The position numbers and the translations under genes are program-made. A stretch of 64,000 nt of DNA, taken from NCBI RefSeq assembly GCF_017349075.1, contig NZ_JAFMOF010000003.1, positions 1,054,001 through 1,118,000 on the forward strand, in the 5' to 3' direction. Position 1 is the first letter of the stretch. Each line of letters starts with the position of its first letter. The notes under the pieces were generated by a model. That model worked only from the letters and a program-made list of their open reading frames with translations. It ran no database searches and was not told where the DNA came from. Below are positions 47,289 to 56,530 of this stretch, in pieces. The stretch is from Streptomyces triculaminicus (GTDB lineage Bacteria; Actinomycetota; Actinomycetes; Streptomycetales; Streptomycetaceae).

Positions 47289-48526
47289 GCCGCCGCCTCC
47301 AGGGCGCCGGGGCCCGTCGGCAGGGTCGCGGCGATGGCCGTGCCCTCGCCGGGCGCGGACTCCACGACGAGGGTGCCGCCGAGCTCGGCGATGCGCTCGC
47401 GCATGCCGTGCAGGCCGAAGGTGCGGCGGCCGTCCGCCGGGCCGTGGCCGGGGGCGAAGCCGACGCCGTCGTCGTAGACGTCGAGGGTGACCTGGCCGTC
47501 GAGGTAGGCCAGGGTCACGGCGGCGTGGTCGGCCCGCGCGTGCCGGGCGACGTTGGCGAGCGCCTCCTGCGTCAGGCGCAGCAGGGCGACCTCGGTCTCC
47601 ACCGGCAGCGGGCAGGGCTCGCCGTCGAGCCGGAAGGCGGCCGTGGGCAGCGTGCGGGCGGTGACCCGGCGCAGCGCCTCGGGCAGCGGGGCGTCCTCGA
47701 GGGCGGGCGGGGTGAGCTCCTGGACGAAGCGGCGGGCCTCGGCGAGGTTGTCGGAGGCGGTACGCCCGATCTCGCGGACACGCGCGCGTGCCGCGTCGGT
47801 GCCGGCCGTCTCGGCCGCCCGGGCGAGCAGGACGATGCTCGACAGGCCCTGGGCGAGGGTGTCGTGGATCTCGCGGGCGAGCCGCTGCCGCTCGGCGAGC
47901 CGGCCGGCCTCCCGCTGCGCCGCGGCGAGCTCGTCCCGGGTCCGCACGAGGTCGTCGATCAGCAGCTGGCGCTTGCGGCTCTCGCGGTAGAGCGCCGCGT
48001 AGCCGTAGGCGGTCAGGATCGCGACGCACGCTCCCGCGACCGGGCCGATCACCCTGGCGACGGTCAGGCCGCCCGGCGCGCCGCCCTGGGCGGCCACGAC
48101 CGCGGCGGTGGCGGCGGCGACGGCCGGGTGCGCCCAGCGCACCGGCAGGGCGTGCAGGAAGAGGAAGAACAGCGGGAAGGCGACGTAGGAGAAGCCCCGG
48201 TCCATGGCCAGCAGGACGAGCCACAGCCCCGTGACGGCGGCGAGCCAGGCCCCCGGACGCCCGGCGCGCCGGACGATCCCGGCCCCGTACGCGGCGGCGA
48301 GCACCGCGCCCACCGGCAGCACGGCCGCAGGCGCCCGCCCGAGGAGGGCCGGGGCGAGGGCCACGCCGAGCAGGGCGTAGAACGCCGCGTGCAGCGCGAG
48401 GCGCACCAGCCGCAGCGAGGGCACGTCGCCGTCGCCGCCGGCCGCGAGCGCCCCGGATGGCGGGCGCGGCGCCACGCGCGCGTGGCCGGTGGCCGTGGCG
48501 GGGGCGGAGGGGCTGGTCGGTGTCAT
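47285..48526 (-). CDS. Sensor histidine kinase (NarL/DesK-type)
   Basis: A 413-residue membrane kinase. Several N-terminal helices (about residues 40-180) with no large external domain are followed by a HisKA_3 phospho-acceptor motif RQRLAREIHDTLAQGL and an HATPase domain (RLTQEALANVARHARA, VYDDGVGFAPGH, FGLHGMRERIAELGG). This layout with intramembrane sensing is typical of kinases that guard ABC exporters against membrane-active compounds. The ATG at 48526 is chosen over a long open extension. It is coupled to the regulator gene. Confidence 0.9.
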   Translation of the reverse strand: MTPTSPSAPATATGHARVAPRPPSGALAAGGDGDVPSLRLVRLALHAAFYALLGVALAPALLGRAPAAVLPVGAVLAAAYGAGIVRRAGRPGAWLAAVTGLWLVLLAMDRGFSYVAFPLFFLFLHALPVRWAHPAVAAATAAVVAAQGGAPGGLTVARVIGPVAGACVAILTAYGYAALYRESRKRQLLIDDLVRTRDELAAAQREAGRLAERQRLAREIHDTLAQGLSSIVLLARAAETAGTDAARARVREIGRTASDNLAEARRFVQELTPPALEDAPLPEALRRVTARTLPTAAFRLDGEPCPLPVETEVALLRLTQEALANVARHARADHAAVTLAYLDGQVTLDVYDDGVGFAPGHGPADGRRTFGLHGMRERIAELGGTLVVESAPGEGTAIAATLPTGPGALEAAA

Positions 48527-48700
48527 CCCGTCGAGCGTACGGGCCCGTGCGAGGGCCTCCGGCCGCCCGGGCGTCAACCGTTCGATTGATTTTCGGGTGC
48601 ACCGGACGGACGAGGCCGCAACCGCTCCTTGCCCCGATGCCGACGGGCGCCCGGCCCGGAAGGCTTGGGACGTCCCGCACCAGGCCCCGGGAGGCCCTCC

Positions 48701-49765
48701 TTGTTCGTCGCGCTCCGTGACATCCGCTTCGCCCGAGGACGGTTCGCCCTGATGGGCACCGTCGTCGCGCTGATCACCACACTGGTGGTCTTCCTCTACG
48801 GCCTGACCGACGGTCTCGCCCGCGAGGCGACGTCGGCCGTGGCCTCCCTGCCGGCGGACAGGATCGTCTTCGGCGCCCCGGCCGGCGCCGAGCCCGAGGT
48901 GTCGTTCTCCAACAGCACCCTGGACGAGCGGCAGCTGGCCGCCTGGCGATCGGCGCCGGGCGTGCGGTCCGCCGAACCGCTGGGCGTGGCGATGACGCGG
49001 CTGACGGCGAACGGCTCGGCGTCCTCGGTGAGCGTCTTCGGCACGTTCGGGCGGCTGCGCCCGGAGCCGCTGCGCGGCACGGCACCGGGGGAGGGCCAGG
49101 CGGCCGTGAGCGAGCGCGTGGCGCGCGAGCGCGGGCTGCGCCCGGGGGACCGGATCACGCTCGGCACCCGGGAGCTGACCGTCTCGGGCGTCACCCCCGA
49201 CCGGAGCCACGGCCACGCGCCGGCCGTCTGGACCACGCTCGCCGACTGGCGGGAGATCGGCCACCAGGCCGCGCCGACCGCGCTGGCGGTGACCGGCGGC
49301 GGCACCCCCTCGGGGGAGGCGGCGCGCACCACCGTGGCCGTCGGGCTCGACGACGCGCTCGAGGGCATCGACGGCTACGCGGCCGAGCACGGCACCCTCC
49401 GGCTCGTCCAGGGCTTCCTGTTCGTGGTGAGCGCGCTGGTGGTGGGCGCCTTCTTCGCGGTGTGGACGGTGCAGCGGCGCCCGGACGTCGCGGTGCTCAA
49501 GGCGCTCGGCGCGAGCGGCGGCCACCTGCTGCGGGACGCCCTGGGCCAGGCCGCCGCGGTCCTCCTAGCCGGAGCCGCCCTCGGTGCGGCAGCCGGGGCC
49601 GTGGGCGGCGCCCTGGCCTCGGCCGCGGTGCCCTTCGAGCTGGGCGCGGCCACCGTGGCCGTCCCGGTGGCGGCGATGGTGCTGCTGGGACTGGCCGGGG
49701 CCGCGCTCGCCGTGCGCCGCATCACCTCCGTCGACCCGCTGACCGCCCTGGGAGCCCACCGATGA
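48701..49765 (+). CDS. FtsX/MacB-type ABC transporter permease
   Basis: A 354-residue permease. One helix at residues 17-37 (LMGTVVALITTLVVFLYGL) is followed by a large external MacB-like region, then three helices in the C-terminal FtsX domain (GFLFVVSALVVGAFFAVWTV, AAAVLLAGAALGAAAGAV, VAAMVLLGLAGAALAV). The motif VLKALGASGGHLLRDAL is family-typical. The TTG start at 48701 is supported by GGGAGGCCCTCC. Its stop overlaps the ATPase start (ATGA). Divergent from the two-component genes. Confidence 0.88.
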   Translation: MFVALRDIRFARGRFALMGTVVALITTLVVFLYGLTDGLAREATSAVASLPADRIVFGAPAGAEPEVSFSNSTLDERQLAAWRSAPGVRSAEPLGVAMTRLTANGSASSVSVFGTFGRLRPEPLRGTAPGEGQAAVSERVARERGLRPGDRITLGTRELTVSGVTPDRSHGHAPAVWTTLADWREIGHQAAPTALAVTGGGTPSGEAARTTVAVGLDDALEGIDGYAAEHGTLRLVQGFLFVVSALVVGAFFAVWTVQRRPDVAVLKALGASGGHLLRDALGQAAAVLLAGAALGAAAGAVGGALASAAVPFELGAATVAVPVAAMVLLGLAGAALAVRRITSVDPLTALGAHR

Positions 49766-50544
49766 CCACTGTGCCGACCCCCGCCACCGCCCCTGTCGAG
49801 GCCGAGTCCGAGGCCGCCCTGTCGCTGGAGTCGGTCGACCTCACCTACCCCGACGGCGACCGCCGGCTCACCGCCCTGGACCGGGTGTCCCTGGCCGTCG
49901 CTCCGGGCGAGCTCGTGGCCGTCGCCGGACCGTCCGGCTCCGGGAAGTCGAGCCTGCTGGCGGTGGCGGCGACGCTGCTGCGCCCCGACGCGGGACGCGT
50001 GGTCGTCGCGGGGCGGGACACCACCGGGATGAGCGCCGCGGAGCGCACCAGGCTGCGGCGCGGGCGGATCGGCATCGTCTTCCAGCAGCCGAACCTGCTG
50101 CCGTCCCTCACGGCCGAGGAGCAGCTGCTGGCCGTGGCGCACCTGCGGGGCGAGAAGGTACGGGCGTCCCGGGCCCGGGCTGCGGAGCTGCTGGAGTCGG
50201 TGGGGCTGGACGGCGCGAAGCGGCGCCGCCGCCCGCACCGGCTGTCCGGCGGCGAGCGGCAGCGCGTGAACATCGCCCGCGCGCTGTGGGGCGAGCCGTC
50301 GGTACTGCTGGTGGACGAGCCGACGTCCGCGCTCGACCACGAGCGCGGGGAGCGCGTCATGGCGCTGCTGGCCGACGTCACCCGGCGGCACCGCACCGCG
50401 ACGGTGCTGGTCACGCACGACCGGGCGCTGCTCGGCCGGGCGGACCGGGTGCTGACGCTGCGCGACGGCCGGCTCGACGGCGGCCCGGCTCACTCGTCGG
50501 GGCCGGTCACCACTTCTTCCTCGTCCTCGTCGTTGTGCGCGTAG
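49762..50544 (+). CDS. LolD/MacB-type ABC transporter ATP-binding protein
   Basis: A 260-residue ATPase: Walker A VAGPSGSGKSSLL, Q-loop IGIVFQQPNLLPSL, signature RLSGGERQRVNIARAL, Walker B VLLVDEPTSALDHERG and VLVTHDRALLG. It pairs with the FtsX-type permease, making a MacAB/LolCDE-like exporter without a membrane-fusion partner, as expected in Gram-positives. Its last 55 bases overlap the convergent gene ending at 50490, giving a Ser-rich tail. Antimicrobial or lipid export is inferred from the family and the adjacent sensor system. Confidence 0.9.
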   Translation: MTTVPTPATAPVEAESEAALSLESVDLTYPDGDRRLTALDRVSLAVAPGELVAVAGPSGSGKSSLLAVAATLLRPDAGRVVVAGRDTTGMSAAERTRLRRGRIGIVFQQPNLLPSLTAEEQLLAVAHLRGEKVRASRARAAELLESVGLDGAKRRRRPHRLSGGERQRVNIARALWGEPSVLLVDEPTSALDHERGERVMALLADVTRRHRTATVLVTHDRALLGRADRVLTLRDGRLDGGPAHSSGPVTTSSSSSSLCA

Positions 50545-50990
50545 AGCTTGAGGACCGGCACGCCGACCTTGTGCCGGGCGCGGGAGGCCCAGTCGCGGTG
50601 GAAGAACTCCTCGACCAGGTGCGGGGCGGTCAGCACGATCACCTCGTCGGCGTGGGTCTGCTCGACGACGGACCGCAGCAGGTCCAGCGGGTGGTTGTCG
50701 ATGATCTGGCCGACGGCCTCGCAGCCCGCGGCCCGGAGTCTCTGCAGGGAGTGCTCCAGGGCCAGGGCGGCGGGCCGCAGGGCCTCGTCGCCCTCGGGTT
50801 CGTCCGCCTCGTGGACGGCCTGTTCCAGCTCGCCGAGGGCCACGTCGTCGATGGCCCGCAGCAGCCGGTCCTCGTTGCCTCTTGGCCGCATGAGGACGAC
50901 GAAGGACATGGCGTCGTCGTGCAGGGTCGTCACGAAGTCGACATCCGCGGTGGACAGCGGTTGTTCGATCATCAATACGCTCGTGAACAC
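50490..50990 (-). CDS. Conserved Streptomyces protein of unknown function
   Basis: A 166-residue acidic protein that alternates helices and strands (FTSVLMIEQPLSTADVDF, MSFVVLMRPRGNEDRLL, DEVIVLTAPHLVEEFFHRDWASR, VPVLKLYAH) in a way that recalls universal-stress-type nucleotide-binding folds, though no ATP motif is obvious. Homologues have been labelled indole-3-glycerol-phosphate synthase, which this sequence does not resemble. Start is GTG at 50990. The 3' end overlaps the convergent ATPase gene by 55 bases. Confidence 0.7.
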   Translation of the reverse strand: MFTSVLMIEQPLSTADVDFVTTLHDDAMSFVVLMRPRGNEDRLLRAIDDVALGELEQAVHEADEPEGDEALRPAALALEHSLQRLRAAGCEAVGQIIDNHPLDLLRSVVEQTHADEVIVLTAPHLVEEFFHRDWASRARHKVGVPVLKLYAHNDEDEEEVVTGPDE

Positions 50991-51162
50991 GGTGGGCGCG
51001 CCCTTCTTCTCCTTGGGCCACCGGGCCCAACAGAAACCATCCTGCGCGTGCTCCCGTGAGCCCGCCTGTTGTGGTCCACTGCCCTCGGGAAAGCGTCTGA
51101 CTCAATTCTGCCCACGGGAACAGAAGCGGAACAGAAAATTCCGTTGATTGCCGGATCGATTG

Positions 51163-51936
51163 TCAGATCCTCCGGTAGCTGGTGAAGAGAAACCCGCCCT
51201 CCTCCAGCACCGACCCCAGCGCGAACCGCTCGGGCACCGCCAGCGGCGGCCCCGCCATGATCCTCGGTGCCGTGCCCGTGGCGACCACGGGAGCCAGCGA
51301 CAGACACATCTCGTCCAGCACCCGGGCCGCGGCGAACTGCCCCAGGAGCCGGGGACCACCCTCCGTGAGCAGCCGCGTCAGCCCGCGCTCGGCCAGCAGG
51401 ACGGGGACGCGCGCGGGGTCCACCCCGCGCCCCTCGCCCGCCACGATCACCTCGGCGCCCGCCGCGCGCGCCGCCTCCACCCGCTCCCGCGGGGCGGCCG
51501 CGCCCGTCAGCACCACGGTCGGCAGGAGCGGCGAGGTGAACAGAGGGAGCGAGAAGTCCAGGTCGAGCCCGGCGCTCACCACGGCTATCACGGGCGCGGG
51601 CCCCTGGCCGAGCGCCGCCCGCCGCGCCGCGAACGCCTCGCGGGCCCGCGCGGGCCGGTAGCCCTCCTGCCGTACGGTCTCGGCCCCGACCACCACCGCG
51701 TCGGCCAGCCCCCGCAGCGTGCCGAAGATCCGCATGTCGGCGGCCGAGGACAGCGGCTGGGAGCGGCCCTCGTGGTGGGCCGCGCCGTCCAGGGAGGAGA
51801 CCATGTTGGCCCGCAGCCACGCGCTCCCGGCGGGGAGGTCGTCCGGGTAGGCGTAGAGCCCGGCCAGCTCGTCCAGCCCCCATTCACGGTCCTCGAGGTC
51901 GGCGGGGCTGAGCGGGGAGGGGAACAGTCGTCGCAT
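51163..51936 (-). CDS. RibD C-terminal-domain (pyrimidine/dihydrofolate-reductase-like) reductase
   Basis: A 257-residue single-domain reductase of the RibD-C/DHFR fold. Features are WLRANMVSSLDGAAHHEG (substrate and NADPH entry), LRGLADAVVVGAETVRQEGY and the C-terminal GGPRLLGQFAAARVLDEM. Stand-alone members reduce pyrimidine-like or other ring substrates with NADPH. A role in riboflavin or deazaflavin metabolism is possible but not shown, since no rib genes are nearby. The ATG at 51936 is divergent from zapE by 66 bases. Confidence 0.85.
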   Translation of the reverse strand: MRRLFPSPLSPADLEDREWGLDELAGLYAYPDDLPAGSAWLRANMVSSLDGAAHHEGRSQPLSSAADMRIFGTLRGLADAVVVGAETVRQEGYRPARAREAFAARRAALGQGPAPVIAVVSAGLDLDFSLPLFTSPLLPTVVLTGAAAPRERVEAARAAGAEVIVAGEGRGVDPARVPVLLAERGLTRLLTEGGPRLLGQFAAARVLDEMCLSLAPVVATGTAPRIMAGPPLAVPERFALGSVLEEGGFLFTSYRRI

Positions 51937-52002
51937 AGGCGGCAGTGTGACATGGCTCGCCCCGCGCGCGACGGTCCCCGCCCGCTTCCGCGGCTACGCT
52001 GG

Positions 52003-53134
52003 ATGGCTGTGTCATCCTCCACCGCAGCCCCTCCAGCGCCACAGGCCCCGCCACCCCGGCCCCATAGCCGGGCGGACCGCCGGCGGGCCCGTCGCGCTCA
52101 CCTCGCGCGCCCCGCACGTCCCCGCCGACCGCCTGGTCGCCGAGATGGTGCCCCCGCCGCGCTTCGGCTCGGTACGGTTCGACAACTACATCCCCGACCC
52201 GAACCAGCCCAGCCAGGCCCAGGCCGTCACCACCCTCGGCACCTTCGCCGCCGGGCTCGGCGGCCCGGCCGCGGGCGGTACGGGCCGCAAGCGCTGGTTC
52301 CGGCGCGAGGCCAAGGCCGCCGCCCCCGCCGGCCCGCGCGGCGTCTACCTCGACGGCGGCTACGGCGTCGGCAAGACCCACCTGCTGGCCTCCCTCTGGC
52401 ACGCCACCGCGGCCGCCCGCGAGCAGAAGGCGTTCGGCACGTTCGTGGAGCTGACCAACCTGGTCGGCGCCCTGGGCTTCCAGCAGACCGTGCAGACCCT
52501 CAGCGGCCACAAGCTCCTGTGCATCGACGAGTTCGAGCTCGACGACCCCGGCGACACCGTCCTGGTCTCCACCCTGCTCGGCAAGCTCGTCGACGCCGGC
52601 GTGACGGTCGCCGCCACCTCCAACACCCTGCCCGGAAAGCTCGGCGAGGGCCGGTTCGCCGCTGCCGACTTCCTGCGCGAGATCCAGGGCCTCTCCGCGC
52701 ACTTCCACCCGCTGCGCATCGACGGCGAGGACTACCGCCACCGGGGCCTGCCGCAGGCCCCCTCCCCGTACGACGACGACACCGTCAAGCGGGTGGCGCA
52801 CGCCACCGACGGCGCCTCCTACGACGCCTTCCCCGACCTCCTCGACCACCTCTCCAAGGTCCACCCGAGCCGCTACGGCGCCATGTGCGACGGCATCAGC
52901 GCGGTGTGCCTGACCGGCGTCGCACCGGTGCCGGACCAGTCGACGGCCCTGCGCCTGGTGGTCCTCGCCGACCGGCTCTACGACCGCGAGGTGCCGGTCC
53001 TGGCGTCCGGGCGGCCCTTCGACGAGCTGTTCAGCGAGGAGATGCTGAACGGCGGCTACCGCAAGAAGTACTTCCGGGCCATCTCCCGGCTGACCGCGCT
53101 CGCGCGCGACGCCAAGGGCCTCGTCGAGGGGTGA
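52003..53134 (+). CDS. zapE: ZapE/AFG1-family ATPase, N-terminus in a shifted frame
   Basis: An AFG1-like P-loop ATPase of about 376 residues. In enterobacteria ZapE modulates Z-ring constriction; the actinobacterial role is less clear. Motifs are Walker A GVYLDGGYGVGKTHLL, Walker B HKLLCIDEFELDDPGD, sensor VAATSNTLPGKLGEGRF and YRKKYFRAISRL near the end. The conserved frame can be read upstream to 51947 but has no plausible start before 52145. A better N-terminus (MAVSSSTAAPPAPQAPPP, ATG 52003) is one frame away and joins GGPVALTSRAPHVPADR if one C is removed from 52054-52063. A one-base error or mutation is likely. Confidence 0.82.
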
Positions 53135-53168
53135 CGGGGCCGGGCGTCCGGGGCGGTACGGTTCCCCG

Positions 53169-54063
53169 GTGCTCCCCGAGATCCACTTCCCGCGCGCCGG
53201 CGCGGCCCTCGTCGCGCTGCTGTGCTGCGCGCTGACCGCCTGCGGCGGCAGCGGCGGCGCGGGCGCGGACGGGCCCGGCACCCCGGGCGGCCGGAAGGCC
53301 GCCCGCCCAGCACCCCGCCACGCCCGGCCCGTCGCCGTCGCCGTCCGCGCGGGCCTCCGCCGCGCCCACCCTGCCCCCGGGCCCCGACGGCGCCGTTCCC
53401 GTCTTCTCGCACGGCCGGCGCGACGGCGGCAAGCGCGTCGCCCTGACCTTCGACGCCGACATGACGTCCGACCAGGGCCCGCGCGCGGCACGCGGCGAAC
53501 ACTTCGACAACCCCGCGCTCATCGAGACGCTGCGCCGCCTGAAGGTGCCCGCCACGGTCTTCATGACCGGCAGGTGGGCGGAGCAGTACCCCGGCCAGGC
53601 GAAGTCCATCGGCGGCGACCCCCTCTTCGAGGTCGCCAGCCACTCCTACAGCCACCACGCCTTCACCACGCCCTGCTACGGCCTGCCGACCGTGCCGCGC
53701 GCCGAGGCCCGCGCCGACGTGGAGCGCGCCTTCACCGCCTTCCGGCGGGCGGGGGTGGAGCACATCGTGCCGTACTTCCGCTTCCCCGGCGGCTGCCACG
53801 ACGACGGGGTGCTCAAGGAGCTCGGGCCGGCGAAGGTGACGGCGGTGCAGTGGGACGTGGTCAGCGGCGACGCCTTCGCCAAGGACGCCGGGCCGGTGGC
53901 CTCGCAGGTGATCTCGCAGGTCCGGCCCGGCTCGGTCGTGGTGATGCACTGCACGCGCAGCGCCGCCCCGACGACCGAGGAGGCGGTGCGGCGCATCGTG
54001 CCGGAGCTGCGGGCGAAGGGGTACGAGTTCGTCCGGGTCTCGGACCTCGTCGCCGGGCACTGA
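53169..54063 (+). pseudogene. NodB-type polysaccharide deacetylase lipoprotein, frameshifted
   Basis: The first frame gives a lipoprotein signal from GTG 53169 with lipobox LTAC. The catalytic NodB domain is in the next frame up to the stop at 54063. Domain motifs are RVALTFDADMTSDQG (metal aspartates), HSYSHHAF (two histidines), YFRFPGGC and VVVMHC. Skipping one base within about 53261-53300 (runs GGG/CCC/CCCC) joins them through a natural Pro/Ser linker (PGPSPSPSARASAAP). Without that, the only ATG (53461) would cut off the first metal motif. Interpreted as a secreted deacetylase, probably acting on cell-wall or capsular glycan, with a single-base error or mutation. Confidence 0.78.
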
Positions 54064-54108
54064 CCGGCGCGACCGCGGCCCCGGCGCACGGCCCGCCCCT
54101 CACCCCGC

Positions 54109-56485
54109 TCAGGTCCCGTCCGCCTCCCGCACCAGCAGGGCCACGGGCATCGCCTCGAGCAGCTCGGCCATCTCCACGCGCCCCTGCCATACCCCGCCCG
54201 TCAGCGACTCCCGCCACGCCCCGCCGTCCGGCAGCTCCAGCACCGTCCCCGCCACCCCCGGCCGCCGCCAGCCGCCGGGGCAGCCGCGTCGCCACGGCGA
54301 CCACCTGCCCCGAGCGCCCGAAGGCCACGCAGTGCTCCGCCGCCGGCCCGGCCGCGCCGAGCGGCTCGTAGGTGGCGCGTGCCCCGAACCACTCGGGGTG
54401 CTCGCGCCGCAGCCGCAGCGCCGTACGCGTCAGGCGACGCTTCTCCCCGCCGAGCCCGTCCGCCGGGCCCGGGGGGAAGCGCGGCACCCGCCGGTTGTCC
54501 GGGTCGACCAGCGCCCGGTACACCCCTTCCGTCCCCATGTAGACATCGGGCACCCCCGGCATCGTCAGGTGCAGCAGCGCCGCCCCCAGGGTGTTGGCCC
54601 GCACGGTCGGCGCGGTCTCCCGCTCGAGCGGGGCCAGGGCGGCCGCGGCCCCGGGCCCGCCGGGGCCCGCCGCGACGAAGGCCGCGACCGCCGCCTCGTA
54701 CGCGGCGTCCGGCTCGGTCCACGTGGTCAGCAGCGCCGCCTCCCGCACGCTCTTGAGCACCGCCGGCACCAGCCGGCCGGCGTCGGCGTCCCCGAGCCCG
54801 AAGGCGTTCTGCCACGCCACCCACGCCACGTGCGGGTCGGGGGCCGCGCCGCGGGCCCGCAGCAGGTCCATCAGGGCGGCCCAGCGGCCGGGGTACTCGC
54901 TCAGCGCGGCGATCCGCGCCCGCGCGTCCGCGCTGCGCTTGGTGTCGTGGGTGGAAAGCACGGTGCCGGTCGTGGGCCAGTCGCGCTGGAGGCGGGCGCA
55001 GTGGGCGTGGAACTCCTCCGGCGTGACGGCCGGGCGGTCCGGCGCGCCGCCGACCTCCGTGGCGGACAGCAGGGGCGCGTAGCGGTAGAAGGCGGTGTCC
55101 TCGACCGACTTGGCGCGCAGGGCGGAGGCGGTCTGGGCGAACCGGGCGCAGAAGTCCCGCCGGTCCGGGTCCTCGCCGAGCCGCCCCAGGGCCGCGTCCC
55201 GGACGACCTCCACGGCCCGCGCCTCCTCCGGCACCGCGAACGCCGTACGGGCCCCCTGGGCGGCCTCGTCGAGCAGCGCCGCGTCCACCGGTGCGACGGG
55301 CAGGCCGGGCACGGCGTACGGGCGGTAGACGGGCAGCCGGACGAGCGTCTCGCACAGGGCGGTGCGCAGGGCCCAGGGGGCGTGGTCGCGCAGCCGGTGC
55401 GAGGACGCGCACAGCCGCCCGGCGGTGCGGACCAGGCGGTCGACCTCGGCGGCGAGCTCGTGTCCGATCACCCGGTAGGCGGCGCGGCGTACGGTCGCCT
55501 GCCAGTCGCCGCCCCGGTCGGGGGGCGGGCCGGCGAAGGCGCGGTAGGCGGCGGCCAGTTCCCCCGCCCCGTCGGGGTCGGTGAACAGGCCGTCGAGGTG
55601 GCGCAGGGAGTCGTAGCCGGTGGTGCCGGCGACGGGCCAGTCGGCGGGCAGCCGTTCGTCGCCGCTGAGGATCTTCTCCACCACCGTCCACCGGCCGCCC
55701 GTGGCGGCGGCGAGCCGGCGCAGGTAGCCGGCCGGGTCGGCGAGGCCGTCGGGGTGGTCCACGCGCAGCCCGTCGACGACGCCCTCGTCCAGCAGGGCGA
55801 GGACCGTGGCGTGGGTGGCGGCGAAGACCTCCGGGTCCTCCACCCGCACCGCGATCAGGTCGGAGATGGTGAAGAAGCGGCGGTAGTTCACCTCGGTGCG
55901 GGCCAGCCGCCACCAGGCGGGGCGGTACCACTGGGCGTCCAGCAGCTCGGGCAGCGGCAGCCGCTCGGTGCCGGGCCGCAGCGGGAACGCGTGGTCGTGG
56001 TAGCGCAGGACGTCGCCGTCCACCGCGAAGCGCTCCAGCTCGTCGCCGAGCGGCCCGCCGAGCACCGGCAGCAGCAGCCGCCCGCCGTGCTCGGCCCAGT
56101 CGACGTCGAACCAGCGGGCGTAGGGGGAGGCGGGGCCGTCGCGCAGGACGTGCCACAGGGGGCCGTTGAGGCCCTCGGGCGCGGGCAGGGCCATGTGGTT
56201 CGGCACGATGTCGAGGATCAGCCCCAGTCCGTGCGCGTGGGCGGTGCGGGCGAGCGCCCGCAGCCCCTCCTCGCCGCCCAGCTCGGCCCGTACCGCGTCG
56301 TGGCCGACGACGTCGTAGCCGTGGGTGGAGCCCGGGACGGCCTCCAGGACGGGGGAGAGGTGCAGGTGCGACACGCCGAGGTCGGCGAGGTGGGGCACGG
56401 CCCGCTCGGCCTCCCGGAAGGGGAGGCCGGGCTGCAGCTGGAGCCGGTAGGTGGCGGTCGGCGGTGCGGAAGTGTCGCGCTTCAC
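54109..56485 (-). CDS. treY: Malto-oligosyltrehalose synthase, 3' end frameshifted
   Basis: A GH13 isomerase that turns the reducing-end alpha-1,4 bond of maltodextrins into alpha,alpha-1,1; TreZ then frees trehalose. Motifs: ATYRLQLQPGLPFREAE, LILDIVPNHMAL, nucleophile in DGLRVDHPDGLADP, acid in WTVVEKILSGDERLP and STHDTKRSADARAR. From about residue 743 the given frame degenerates into Gly/Arg repeats and runs on to 53861, overlapping the deacetylase gene. Removing one G (C-run 54255-54259) restores a tail VLELPDGGAWRESLTG and a stop at 54109, giving 791 residues, the usual length. That end is used here. glgX lies 45 bases upstream. Confidence 0.9.
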
Positions 56486-56530
56486 GGGAACATACGTACC
56501 CGCCTCGGAGCGTCATGCCGCATCCCGACG

